Below, one piece after another: positions 42,624 to 53,852 of a stretch of 64,000 nucleotides of DNA. How positions within the stretch are numbered: position 1 is the stretch's first letter; each line of letters begins with the position of its first letter. Under the pieces are notes generated by a model. It did not search any database. It had not been told where the DNA came from and saw only the letters and a list, made by a program, of their open reading frames with translations. The translations under genes were made by a program, and so were the position numbers. This DNA comes from Xiphydria camelus (lineage: Eukaryota > Arthropoda > Insecta > Hymenoptera > Xiphydriidae): NCBI GenBank assembly GCA_963678675.1, contig OY783191.1:17327096-17391095 (forward strand), in the 5' to 3' direction.

Positions 42624-43125
42624 AATTGAAGAGTATAACTTCTAAAGGGTCTAAGTGCCATATTTGCAAAAATATATTTTTTGCTTGAAAACGGTCGTAA
42701 GTGCAAACCCCAATGCATCTGAAAAGGGTCTATGCGCAAAAGCATACGTAGAGACTCAAAACTTAACACTTTCACTGCCGGTCACGCAGCATGTGCGTGA
42801 TGCGAGATTTGCCGAGCGGCCGGTCACGCAGACCCTGCGTGATGTGCATACCGCTATTCCACGATGCAATGCTGGTCTGGCCTTTATGGATGTTCAAAAA
42901 ATTATGTCGGCACAGTGAACATGATATCCATAAAGGCCAGACCAGTATACATCGTGGAAACGGCGGCATGCACATTTTCCGAAAAACTGCGCCGGCAGTG
43001 AAAGTGTTAAAAATCTGCAAGACATGCTCGACTATATTCCTTTGAAGCATCTGCCTGTTTTTGCCGATTTTTCCAACTTTAGCTTTTTGGCCCTTAGACC
43101 CTTTAGAAGTTATACTCTTTAATTG
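42624..43125. repeat. inverted repeat enclosing a TTAA MITE
   Basis: AGAGTATAACTTCTAAAGGG (about 42630) mirrors 43100-43120, with flanks TAATTGA / TCAATTA-like also matching. The two arms were probably a palindromic element later split by the MITE at 42763-43010. Confidence 0.65.
42763..43010. mobile_element. TTAA-target palindromic MITE
   Basis: TTAACACTTTCACTGCCGG and its exact mirror CCGGCAGTGAAAGTGTTAA end the 248-bp unit. The arms mirror further inside (CCATAAAGGCCAGACCAG pairs, CATCGTGGAA). TTAA ends indicate piggyBac-like mobilisation. Confidence 0.75.
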
Positions 43126-43129
43126 AATT

Positions 43130-43824
43130 GTATCATTAAAGAAATGCTTGTTAGAGACCTGTGATCACCGTCGCGATTAAATCACACTAGACCCCTTTTT
43201 TGTCTACCTGTTTACGTCTTGTTAAATGTCAGCATGGAAACATGATTATTCCATTTGAGGGCCCGCATAGGGCACAAATATGGAAATTTCTATTACGGAT
43301 TCCACAGCTAAATCCGGTTGAGAGACCTTTATTTTCTTAGGGTATCTCAGGGCATTTTCTATACGGGATGCAGATCCTGCTTAAAAGAGGCGACAGGAGC
43401 AAAATATACATTCTATAGGTATACATACACACTGCTAGTGCTATCTATTTATCTTGTTGCAATGTTCTACTATTATGGACATACACTTAAATAATCGCAT
43501 GTAGATATTATCACAATAAATAAGCGGGCGTGCGCCAAAAAGTTATTTTTACATTGTATGCGTCAATAAATAATACCTCGCGATCAATTTATCAGAAAAC
43601 GGGGCGTAAATATTAAATCGAGACCAAAATCGAAACTTTTACCCGCGACTTGTCAAACCGACGGGAGTGAGAGTGAGGTCACGTGGTTTTGAATGGTCTT
43701 CACACAAATAAACATTTAGTTCTCTGAAGTCACACATTCATGCCACCCCCACACACGGGGAGGTAAATTCTACCGCGTTAATAATCATACAGGTACAAAT
43801 TACGCGAACAGAACTTGAAAACTG
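43130..43824. other. no gene recognised
   Basis: Mixed composition, no recognisable ORF, array or terminus. Confidence 0.3.
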
Positions 43825-44431
43825 ATAGCGTTTTCCGCTGGTTGCACTCAATGTGCACTCGATTTTTGAGAGTTACGTCACAAATTGCATTGAACCTGAG
43901 CTATGTTTTCTCGCAGTGAAACGTACATTCACAGATAGGGCAGTAAATGCATCTACAGTAAAAGAAGCCAACATATATTGTAAAATTTTAGAAACTGGAA
44001 CCAAAATAATGAAAATTATTTATTTTAAAATAAACGATTTAACATCAATTGGTATGGTTGTTGATGAGAACCCCGTTGAAAAAAATATATAAGATTCTCA
44101 CATAAACTATACAAATGCCGCAAGTCTCACGTATCCCCATAAATTCTCATATATTTTTATGAGAATATACAAGATTCTGTGCGATATTTGTAAACTTTAT
44201 GTGTGTGAAAATGCTATAACTCCTTTTCGAAAAGTAGTACCTACATCCAGTTACTCGGTAAATTATTTTCATATGCATAGAGGTAATAATCGTTCTACGC
44301 AAAAATAATAACTTTGCCTTAAAATACGCGTACGCTTTAACCGTTTAGCGGCCGAGAAATATCGACTTCTTGTTAGACGTGAAATGTATAAATAAAATCA
44401 ATGAATTTTCTATTTGGAGGCCCCAACCTGA

Positions 44432-45321
44432 TTGCTGGTCAATAAATCGACCACCCCCGGCCGCAAGGCAAAGTCCAATGAAAAAAATTTAGCAGGATAG
44501 ATTATCGCTCAAAACTTATTACTCGGGGGTTTTTCGGGTCGCTCATTATGATATTGATGTCCAAATAGGTCTATTATCAAATCCAAGATGGCGAATGCAA
44601 TATGGCGGATGATGAATTCCAAAAATTTTTATAATTTGAAGATTATGCTCCGAAATTTGTTACTCGGGGGTTTCCGGGGTCACTCATTACGAAGCCGATG
44701 TTTAAATCGGTCTATTCTCAAATCCAAGATGGCGGATGATAAATTCCAGAAGTTTATCAAAATTTGAAAAATATTGCCACAGTTTTTACTCGACGTTTTC
44801 CGGGGTCGCTGATTTTTTGTTCTTCGTATTCAGCGCATCAAAAAACGTGAGCATACCAACTTTGAGGGCAAAATAGTAACAACAACAAAACAGTCACTTT
44901 AGATTTGGGAATATTGTATTTGAGAATAGACCGATTTAGACATAAGAATCGTAATGAGTGACCCCGAAAACCTCAGCGTAACAACTTTTGGGCAATAATC
45001 TTCAAATTTTATTAACTTGTGGAATTCATCATCCGCCATAATCCGCCATCTTGGATTTGAGAATAGACCGATTTGGACATCAGCATCGTAATGAGTGACT
45101 CCGAAAACCCCAGAGCAACAAGTTTTGGACCATTATCTTCAAATTTTGATAAATTTCTGGAATTCATCACCTGCCATTATGGATTCAAGAGCATTCAAGG
45201 TGAAGGATAGTTCCAGGAATGTTTACACTATTTTTCCCGTTTGAACGCATGAATTATTCCCGATAAAAACATTAAATATTAATCGTCCCATGGCTGGTCG
45301 ATATATTGACCACCCCCGGCC
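44432..45321. repeat. foldback/tandem block with GGTCGCTCATTA units
   Basis: GCTGGTCAATAAATCGACCA at 44434 and GCTGGTCGATATATTGACCA at 45293 are direct repeats bracketing the block, each followed by CCCCCGGCC. Between them, units containing GGGGTCACTCATTACGA, CCAAGATGGCGGATG and CAAATCGGTCTATTCTCAAA occur on the plus strand (44520-44760) and inverted (44925-45180). The layout resembles the foldback at 19973-20996. Confidence 0.6.
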
Positions 45322-45329
45322 TTAAAAGG

Positions 45330-46076
45330 TTAAGGTGCTACATACACCTAGTTTGGTCCAAAAAATCGATTGTTCAAAAGTGCTTTTATTTAATAGTAGA
45401 AAACAAACACTAAATGTTCCAAAAAATTTGAATAAAAAATTCGCAAAATTGACCGAGCTACAAGTGTTTATATACCTGACCTAGCGTTTTCAGGTCCGGT
45501 CTACCTAAAACTTCAAACGCTGTTTTCTCACAACTACTTTTTCAAATGCGATGCCAAATATATTTCAAAGACTACTGAACCGATTTTAATGTAAATTGTC
45601 TCAATCGCTTTGTAAAGATTTTATTTCGTCCCTGACACACATAAAAAAATATTTTTAATTAATGCTTTTTTCTTGGCAATCACAAAACCAGGACGAAATC
45701 ACTTGAAAAATCACACTCGTAATTTAAATTGTTGTAAAATTGTTAATTATAAATATTTCTCAAAACCACCGGTTGCAAGGACGAGATGGAACCTTCTAGT
45801 TTAAGAATTTTCATAATTTTTTGCTTTCAGATGAAATCCGAACGAGAATTTTTGGCACCGTAAAAGGCTTTCATAATACACCCCTTGCCGGATTCAATGG
45901 CCAATAACTTGTAAACAACACAATATTTTCAAGTTTTTCTTTTTGATAAATTTTGTTAAATGTGTGTATTTGTAATAACATTTTATAAATGAGTGTTAAA
46001 TAAATGAAATATATGAAAAAAAAATTATTGAAAGTAATACTTTTTTCAGGCCGTCTAGGTGTATGTAGCACCTTAA
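45330..46076. mobile_element. TTAA-target element with GGTGCTACATACACC ends
   Basis: TTAAGGTGCTACATACACCT at the left is mirrored exactly at the right, TTAA at both ends. The 747-bp interior is non-coding, AT-rich. Typical of piggyBac- or Kolobok-type non-autonomous elements. Confidence 0.75.
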
Positions 46077-46415
46077 ATGAGACAAAAGCATACTTGCACT
46101 GAAACTGGTGCCCCGTCTCTTGAGTCGGGGGGGGGCACGAATTTCTGCACTCAACCCACTGAGAGCAGTTCTTGTTCCGAGTGGAACGAACGACACTGTT
46201 AGTGCGCCCTAGCATTTTCAGAGGGACGTATTTTTAGCACTCAGTGCACACAAGTGCAACCGGTGGAAACGCTATGAAGGAGAAATCTATACGAGACATT
46301 TTCTATCGTCCAGCTGTACACGCATGACACTTATACTAGTGCATCAAAGTTCTGAAGTGTCCGTGAAGCGATGGGACGAGGTTCGAGGTATGGCTGATGG
46401 ATGGCACTAGCAGAA

Positions 46416-46575
46416 TATACAATCCGTTCCACTCAATACACGCCAGCGTAGCGGGTTGCATATCGGTTATCCCCCTGGCGCCGGACACAGGCGCATGGTC
46501 CCTGCAGCGGATTGGAGGCGTCAACCGATATGCAACCCGCTATGCGGGCGTGTATTGAGGGGAACGGATTGTATA
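46416..46575. mobile_element. 160-bp palindromic MITE
   Basis: TATACAATCCGTTCCACTCA and its mirror TGAGGGGAACGGATTGTATA end the unit. The inner part CGGGTTGCATATCGGTT mirrors AACCGATATGCAACCCG. A GC-richer loop separates the arms. Confidence 0.7.
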
Positions 46576-46579
46576 CGTA

Positions 46580-47369
46580 CACACACATACACATTTGCTT
46601 TAGTCCTGCCGCCCCTTAAATTACAAGATCTATGAAAGAGAGTTACAAAGTTTCTACTATACTTGGTGTCGTCATACTGAATCTGTAGTTTGCAAAAGTG
46701 GTTATTGCTATTTGGTTGACTTGGAACTTATTTGTATCCTTCGTTATGCCTGTTCACAAAAAAAGTGTATACAGAATTTACATCTGCAGGACAAAAGGTT
46801 TGTTTACGTAGTCTTAGATTTCTGAAATTGTAATCCTTTCCACTTTCTCCAATTGTAATCCCTTGAACTTTAACTTTTTGAATGTTTAAAATAAAAAATA
46901 AAGCTTCGAGCTCCAATTATAAACTTTTACGAAATTGGTAGCACGTCAATTCGTATGTTAAAGATGTATGAAAAGGCCAAAAACGCGTTTTTCAAGATTT
47001 CCACTCTTATTTCCTCGGAAGCTTAACTTAATGGACCATTTCTAAAATCATATTCGTATTCGACGTACCCGATTTAATCAAGAGCGACCCTTTAGTCTTA
47101 ATTAGGTCGAATAATTAATGCTCCATTGCTATTTAAACAGAACAAATCATGTTACTAAAAAATTCATTGATCGTTCGAAAACCATTTTATCATACATGTT
47201 TGAATAAGTCTAAATATCATGCGATTAACATAAAAATATCACCGTATTTTAAAAAATACCGGTGATGCTGATATTTCTAAAGTTATGATCTTCGAATAAA
47301 CCTTCGTCACTATACTTAATTAGACTCTTCAAACAAAACACTTTTTGCACGAGATATCCTTCTATGCCA
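46580..47369. other. no gene recognised
   Basis: AT-rich; no supported features. Confidence 0.3.
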
Positions 47370-48100
47370 TTAAGGGGTTACACCACTTTGACCCACCCAA
47401 AAATTACGGTTTTTCAAGAATTTTTTCTGAAGAATTGAAACGTTTTTATCCAAATTAAAATATAGTAAGGTATTATACTACTATGAAACTACAAAAATTT
47501 TGTTTGTATTTTTTGTATTTATAAAAATGGGGGCTTTAAAGGCGATTTACTGAAGCGCTGTGAAAATCGATGATCGTGCGGTGAGCATGATAACTCAGTC
47601 CAGGTTTAAGTTAGAACAATATGAACGAAAAAAAATTAGTTTCTGTAGCTCAAAAGCTAGCGAAAGGTAGCCGTAGCCGTTTTCAAAAATATGCATTTTT
47701 CACAAAATGGTATCGATTTGAAAGGAAAGATACATATTTTGCCCTAAATTTCGTTAATTAATGTGGCACAAAAAACGCAAGTATCAATATTTTGAAAAAA
47801 CCGTACGTATTTCGCTAGATAAACATATAACGAACAAAGTAAAATGTAGTTTTATTGTGTGTGTGTGTGTGTGTGTTGTGTTTTTAAAATATAGTTTTGA
47901 GAAAAACGCGTTTAAAGTTTCGCATGAACATTAGCGCGCTTGTGCACGTCTCTGTCTTTACACTTCAAAAATTGCTCTTTCATTTTAGATATCGATTTGT
48001 AACTAACGGCATATGATATTGTATACCACATAGAGAGTATTTTCAGCCAAAAAAAAATTGTTTGATTTCTTGAAAATTTCAAAGTGGTGTAACCCCTTAA
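47370..48100. mobile_element. TTAA-target element with TTAAGGGGTTACACC ends
   Basis: TTAAGGGGTTACACCACTTT at the left mirrors the right end (AAAGTGGTGTAACCCCTTAA). TTAA is part of both ends. The 731-bp unit is non-coding and contains a (GT)n microsatellite near 47857-47876. Confidence 0.75.
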
Positions 48101-48797
48101 GAATAATTGAATCACTGAAGGAGCAAGAAATAAAAAGAGAACCCTGTAAAGATTTTTAATAAATACCATCTCTACAAGGACTAAGTCTTATCTATAATAA
48201 ATTTAACCAAAATGTATTATAGGTCGACATAACGCAAATATTTTTGTAGACCTATTTAAGGTCAGGCCATAGCACAAAAAGCCGTTTGTAAACTAGTTCA
48301 CTTTCATCCGAATGTACTATTACACCCTTATTCCCAAGCTGCATGTGCTCCACTCACTCTCAATCTTTCGTTAGATGTGGTTCATCCATCTTACCATCAT
48401 TCTTCACGCGTTCTTAGTTTTATACTACGAATATCAGTTTATGTTAATTTTGATAGTTCATTATCCCCGTATTTCATTCTACTTGATGTAACTTTATGAA
48501 AAGTTACCAAAACGCTTCGAACTCAACGGCACCTTAAAATGCTGATTGTCCTGATTAAAATGAGAACCAGAAAAAGAATCTGGGATTTTTGTTTCGACAT
48601 GTTCTACTTGTTTGAATCGACCGAAATGGAAAAACGAATTAAGGGATTACCTTGTTCTTTCGCAATGGAAGATGCAAGTTGCGCTTTATGACTTTTCATT
48701 ATGCCCACTTCTATTATTTATCATTACGGAATTGTTTTAACCTAAAATTCAATAGATACTGCTGATTAATATTACATAAAGCGTACCACGAGGAAGT
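48101..48797. other. no gene recognised
   Basis: AT-rich intergenic-like sequence without recognisable ORFs or repeats. Confidence 0.3.
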
Positions 48798-48840
48798 TAC
48801 GAAGGTGTATCAAATATAACGGGACTGATTTTTGATGTGT
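48798..48840 (+). repeat. solo mariner-type terminus
   Basis: TACGAAGGTGTATCAAATAT closely matches the complement of the mariner end at 56760-56790 (ATATTTGATACACCCTCGTA). No transposase follows, so it is an end fragment. Confidence 0.5.
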
Positions 48841-48889
48841 AAACATCTTATGGTTCGGTTCGCCTAGGAGTAATTTGGGGAAAGTGTAA

Positions 48890-49115
48890 ATAGCATTAGT
48901 GTGTGTCCGCGTGAGGGTCGTTCCGCTGAGGACTGGGGACAGCACCTACTACCTACCCAGTTCCTAGCGCTACGCACGCACAAGGTGGACGATCAGCTCA
49001 ACCGTAGCTCACTATGACAACCGCATGAGATGCGGTCACAGGCCGTGGGACAAAGCGCGCACGCCCACACCACACCGCCGCTGGCCGCGCGATGCCGCGA
49101 GGTGACTCGTGGGTT
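48890..49115. other. GC-rich island
   Basis: A block rich in CG dinucleotides (GCGCGCACGCCCACACC, CCGCCGCTGGCCGCGCG) in AT-rich DNA. It may be a promoter-like or TE-leader sequence. No ORF is recognisable. Confidence 0.35.
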
Positions 49116-49479
49116 ATTATTACTTTTAAATAAGAAAAAAATTCGAATTTGATAATTTTCAATAAAATAATTCAGTGAACGTACAACTTTCTAGTGTTTT
49201 TAGTGTAGAAAAACGTTTTGACTAGGATTTTCAATTAATAGATGAAAAATTGTGACTTTCATAACCTAAAATGGAATTACATGCAGCTGGTAAGTGTAAA
49301 TATACGAAATATTTTTATTTTTTTTGTATCCATATTTCATTTGTACACGACAATCATTTATCTAGTAATTTGTAGTTTTAACTGTTTAAATGAATTAGTG
49401 ATTAATATGTTACAGAAATTGTGAAGAAGAGAAAGGCAGAATACATGAGAATGCAGCACCACATCAGGCGGTTGTAATT

Positions 49480-49610
49480 GCCAGGTTGTTGTTACCAAAT
49501 GGACAAATTCTTCTGTCAATCGTTGTCTACATTTCATCAAACCAACCCACAGAAAAGATTATACGTTTTATTCACTTTGTCCTTCTCATTCACTACGGAG
49601 GGTTCAGCTA
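49480..49610 (+). pseudogene. Helentron endonuclease, 5' part
   Basis: The plus strand encodes LLLPNGQILLSIVVYISSNQ and PTEKIIRFIHFVLLI, a conserved segment of the Helentron endonuclease. A one-base shift then leads to TTEGSA, directly at the insertion point of the 49613-53336 element. The rest of the domain continues at 53339. Confidence 0.65.
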
Positions 49611-50510
49611 TACACGGAAAGAAAAAATCAAGAAATTTTATAGGGAGTTAAAAAAAATTACTGTGCTGTCCCTGAATCGTGGTGCAAACGTCCAGTTCAA
49701 GAAAAAGTCTGGTGCGCATGCGTATTTATTAGTGATGAGCACCTGAAAAATTCTGGTACTGGCACAGTAAAATTTTTGTGAAAAAGAAAGACTAATGCGC
49801 ATGCGTAGTTCTTACTAACAAGGAGAAATAAGGAGGATTTTTTCTCTGTGAGTGGGGATTGACACCCTTAAGGTATTTCCTCTCTAAAATCACTTTCTGT
49901 AATTTTTTTGAAATTTTGGGTAAATAGAGATTGAGGTATTTTGCACCTGTAATTTTTTCAGATTTTTTTCAGGTGTAGTTTAATTGTTATTCATGTTTGT
50001 TGAAGGACACTTTTATACGCGTTTCCTATACCCAAGCCGTAAAAATGACACATTTTCACCTTTTTATAGAAAACTGTACTGTAAATATTTTTGAAAAACT
50101 AGAGGGATGTAGAGAAAAAAATTATAAATTTTGTAACAAAAACAACCAGAAAAGTCAGGTTTAATTAAAGAACGGTGGGCTTTCAAAGATTTAAAAAACT
50201 CTTGAAACTCAGTTGAGGTTGGGATTAGGAGTAGCGATGTGGCAACACTGTTAGATAAGGACGTTACTAACCAAACTTGTACTGGCGGACAATTTGAAAT
50301 TATTTTAATGTGTTCGTCTCGTATTATGAAAATTTGAAAATATTAAACACGGAAAAACATGGTTTTAATTCATATTATTCATCGTTGCCACGCCGTTAAT
50401 ACGTTTCTTTAAATCGCTCGTTTTAATAAACTTATTACCTTTGTATCTTAATCGTTTCAACATTTTTAATTTCGAAATAACGAATACTAACAAATACACG
50501 GGGTAACGAC

Positions 50511-50672
50511 ACATTGACGTGACACATGCACAATACAGGTAGAGTTCTTATCCAGTTCACGACCCCGTGAGACTGCGCCGTAAAGGCGCGGTCGTGGAGC
50601 ACTACCTGTATTGTGCATGTGTCATGTCAATGTATCGACATTGACGTGACAGATGCGTAATACAGGTAGTAC
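50511..50672. repeat. palindrome with 32-bp arms plus a third partial copy
   Basis: ACATTGACGTGACACATGCA starts the left arm (50511-50542), mirrored at 50602-50633 with one mismatch. A further direct copy of the arm follows immediately (50640-50672). The loop is GC-rich and itself partly paired (GCGCCG/CGGCGC-like). Confidence 0.7.
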
Positions 50673-51019
50673 TCCACACCGTGCCTTTAGACTGATCATG
50701 CAAAACTGACGACAATACTGTGTGTGTAGCCCGGGCTTATGATTACGGTGTTGCCACATTCACTCGCACTATTTTGCGTATGTGTAGAGATACATCCATG
50801 CATACAGTGAGTCTGTGTGGGAGTATAGTCTCTACTACATTTTTTTCCTAGAACACTGTATACCGCCTTCTACTTACCTGAGTCCTCATGACCGAAACAT
50901 TTGGACTTGAATTACTCGATGAAATACCTTAATATTGGGACCTCCAGCTATTGATTGGTGTAATTTTCATGCCCTGAAGTCTAACTTCTTGTACGAAGTC
51001 TAGATTGATTCAACTAACA

Positions 51020-51160
51020 GGGTAAAACCCCCAGTGATTGGCCTTTTAAGCAAGCGAAATTATACAGTAATTGGCCTATCGCTTTCTCTTTCTATCGAAT
51101 GCATTTGTTATGAGAGGGGGCCAATCACTATCGCATGGCCAATGACTGTATCGTTTACCC
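51020..51160. mobile_element. pogo-type MITE, GGGTAAA termini (141 bp)
   Basis: GGGTAAAACCCCCAGTGATT mirrors the right end (AATGACTGTATCGTTTACCC), inner GTAATTGGCC/GGCCAATCAC also pair. TA follows the right end. Confidence 0.55.
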
Positions 51161-51259
51161 TACTCCAACTACACCTACAATTTGGTTCACCGAATGCGTC
51201 CGTCAGTTCTCTGCCGGCTTCGCGATAGTGGTATTACGATTTTACATTGACAGTATAAA

Positions 51260-51490
51260 TATGTCGCAAGAAGAATACGCAGCTGCAACTGTTATTTTAA
51301 CACACCAGCATTGGAAACGAAAAAAGAGAGCCATTTGGACGAAAGAGTGGTTAAAAAGAGACGCACTTTATCTCACGTGGGGCTCATACGTGAACTTTGT
51401 CAATCCAGTGTGTCGTCAATTCAGGAAAGGTGTGGAAATGCGAATCGCCTGGATTCGCCGAAACAAATCGCTTGCGTTGCCATTATGACT
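51260..51490 (+). pseudogene. possible Harbinger-type transposase N-terminal scrap
   Basis: Across two frames the translation HWKRKKRAIWTKEWLKR and TLSHVGLIRELCQSS resembles the N-terminus of PIF/Harbinger nucleases (RRxWxKxWLxxR...LLxEL). The rest of the domain is missing. The GCCTGGATTCGCCGAAA stretch near 51450 also occurs near 31520. Confidence 0.4.
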
Positions 51491-51631
51491 GTTCGAAAGA
51501 TAGCAACATATATTACAATAGGTATACAGGTATAGGTAATGCGGGAGACGGATTATTTCGACCCGTCCGATAATTAACCTTTCCGGGAAAGGTACGTGGT
51601 TGCAAGGTCATAAAATTTCAGTCTGGAGTAA

Positions 51632-52787
51632 AGCTGGCTACACACGTCCCTCTAAACAGAAATTCATTCCTTTTTTCATTCTCCCGTAAAACACTATGCA
51701 ATTTAGGCCTTTTTTCCGGTCGCTAAAATGGCGTTACCCCTTAAAGGAAATATTGAGTAATTTTTACACCCACGTGGAAAAATCCTATTATTTCCCTGTT
51801 TTTTCTTCTTCGGATAATTATGAATTTGGGTACATAATAACCAACAACGATGTAATCAACTAATTTTGTATATCGCAAATATAGAGCAAATATAAAATTA
51901 CAATAAAATATGACAATATTGGCTTACTTATACATAAACACAAACTATACCTGAACAGGTAAACAATTCAAGCCGGGGCACTTCATGTTATACTTATCCG
52001 ACTATAACCATTCAACTTTTTTTTACTCTTGCCTGCAATAGCTTTTCTATATTCCACTGAATCTGAAATGCCTACTAAACCTATGTTCTAGCTGTAACAT
52101 ATTTTTTTTCGAAAATTAGATATTTCTATTGTATTACATATGAAATAAAAAAGAAGCAACGATGTTTATAAAAAATAAAATGCACTCAGAAAAGACGTAT
52201 TATGTCACGTTTCCGTCTTCTTACGTTTCTTTACTTGTTTCTCTTATAACTTATTTCTCTGGTGCATCTCGGCTTGTACAGTCCAGCAGTAGTCTAGCGT
52301 CCTATACCTGTATACCAGGTATCTACCTCTCATTATCCGTATCAAGAAAACTAGAGCTAACCTGGGTTTCTCCGTATCGGATTAATTCTAATAATAAAGC
52401 CTAGAATTGGCTATTTTCATTCCAAATACATTTGGGCTGCAGGTCAGTATAATTAACCTTTCCGGAAAAGGTACGGGATTGCGAGAGCACAACGAATTAT
52501 CGCAAAGAAAATCAAGCATCAGCAGGTAGCCATCGGGACACTGCGCCCCACGCACTTCGGTTTTGTCACAATGGCTTCTCACGATAATCGATGACCGACG
52601 AAAATTCAGATCTACCTGCGCCCTCGTCAGGTCTGCCGGTGGACGAACCTAGTTCTGTTTTTCCTTCGGCCGCCTGAACAGTCTTAACTGACAGGCAGAC
52701 CGGAAGGTACACACTATCCGACGACCGGCCTTCAGGCGGACTGTTCAGTCCGAACTGACAGGCCCGCCGGAACGTGTGTAGCCAGCT
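51632..52787. mobile_element. TAA-flanked element with AGCTGGCTACACACG ends
   Basis: AGCTGGCTACACACGT at 51632 mirrors the right end (ACGTGTGTAGCCAGCT, ending 52787), TAA directly outside both (51629-51631, 52788-52790). The 3-bp TWA-type duplication points to PIF/Harbinger. No intact coding; the right third is GC-rich and full of GACAGGC/CCGGCC repeats. Confidence 0.6.
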
Positions 52788-53045
52788 TAAAATTTTTCCG
52801 TCAGTCCAGCGCCGGACGAATCCCTGTCGGTGAACTCCCACACGCGTTAAATCTTATTAATCAACAGGCCCCCGGCAGGTAGCGACTTCTTATTCAAATT
52901 TGTGTGCGTAGCGGAAAGTGGCCGGCCGACTGAACGTGCATAGGTACCTTAACTTTGTGTGTGCGGCCGGTCGGCCAGGACTGACAGTCGGCCTGCAGGC
53001 CACGGCCGGCCGGCTGACTAAACGTGTACGGGGACTTTTACGAAC
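52580..53045. repeat. GC-rich cluster of imperfect palindromic element ends
   Basis: Variants of the terminus ACGTG(T)..(G)TAGCCAGCTT recur in the same sense: near 52772, GAACGTGCATAGGTACCTTA near 52935 and AAACGTGTACGGGGACTTTT near 53021. Each is preceded by GGCCGGCCGGC or ACTGACAGGC runs. It looks like nested insertions of related mini-elements. Confidence 0.5.
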
Positions 53046-53338
53046 AGGCCCGAATGGCACCCAAATTCCTGTGTAGCACCCGAAAATTTCATGATTTTCT
53101 TCTAATATTTAACAGAAAATGAAGAAAAAGTATTTCGCAGCACGAGAAAATTTCTACATCAAAGAAATTTTACTGTGCTGTTCAAGAATTTTATGCAGTG
53201 TAGTAAAAATTCTAGCATGTGTACAATAATTATTCCAGTGTAACTGTTAATTTTTCTTTCTTTCATGAAAAAATCTCGGAAAGTGCCGCATTACAGTGTC
53301 AAGCACAGTAATTTTTCCTGATTTTTTCTTTCCGTGTA

Positions 53339-53553
53339 CTTGGAAAAGATTATCATCTCCGACCGATGATTCTGAGTGGTGATTTCAACGTAAATTTCAA
53401 TAATCCTGCATCTACACCACTTATTACTTTTTTGAATGATAAGTTGGAACTTGATATAAGCTCTGACAAAACAGTTGCGACGACTAGCAACGGAACAACT
53501 ACACATGCCGACATCAGATTAGTTACAGAACGGAGAACCACTGTTACCAACTA
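53339..53553 (+). pseudogene. Helentron endonuclease, 3' part
   Basis: The frame encodes LGKDYHLRPMILSGDFNVNF, then LDISSDKTVATTSNGTTTHA, matching the same domain as 22400-22600 (MIISGDFNVNF, TTRSGKTLDAVF). It breaks after THADIR and runs into GGGTCGCTGATTACGAA. Confidence 0.7.
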
Positions 53554-53852
53554 ATTTTGGGTCGCTGATTACGAAAATGATAACCGATTTACTCGATTAG
53601 CTCGTAATTTGGCGTTATGCGTAGTTACCATTGTTACCATATTTTTAAGGGTCGACTTGAGTTTTTAACAAAAGAACCGGCTCGGCAATGATTCTATAAT
53701 GAGAAAAATATTATATATATCATTTGGGGGACAAAAGGCGTAAGCACTTTGTCATTGGAATCTATATAACGAAGACGAGGAGGGCGGGGGAGAGAGAAAT
53801 TCTCGATTATTTTGCCTGCCGTGTTGCGCTACTTTAAACGCTTGACACTTGT

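Larger units (their letters stand above)
43825..46275. mobile_element. 2.45 kb region with ATAGCGTTTYCC terminal inverted repeats
   Basis: ATAGCGTTTTCCGCTGGTTG (43825) with TGCACTCAATGTGCACT mirrors the sequence ending at 46275 (CAAGTGCAACCGGTGGAAAC GCTAT). About 38 bp match with several differences. Nested repeats fill the interior (foldback 44432-45320, TTAA element 45330-46076). The open frame 43853-44092 has no recognisable domain. Confidence 0.5.
49613..53336. mobile_element. 3.7 kb TA-flanked element splitting the Helentron endonuclease
   Basis: TACACGGAAAGAAAAAATCA (49611-49630) is the exact mirror of 53319-53338, the outer TA on each side being the target duplication. Collapsing it rejoins TTEGSA with LGKDYHLRPM in frame. 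Subterminal motifs around ACTGTGCTG recur near both ends. The interior is mostly other nested elements (50511-50672, 51020-51160, 51632-52787, GC-rich block 52580-53045). No transposase of its own is recognised. Confidence 0.7.

Noticed and set aside
43853..44092. 79-residue plus-strand open frame (MHSIFESYVTNCIEPELC...)
   Set aside because: It starts inside an inverted terminal repeat and has no recognisable domain or coding neighbours.
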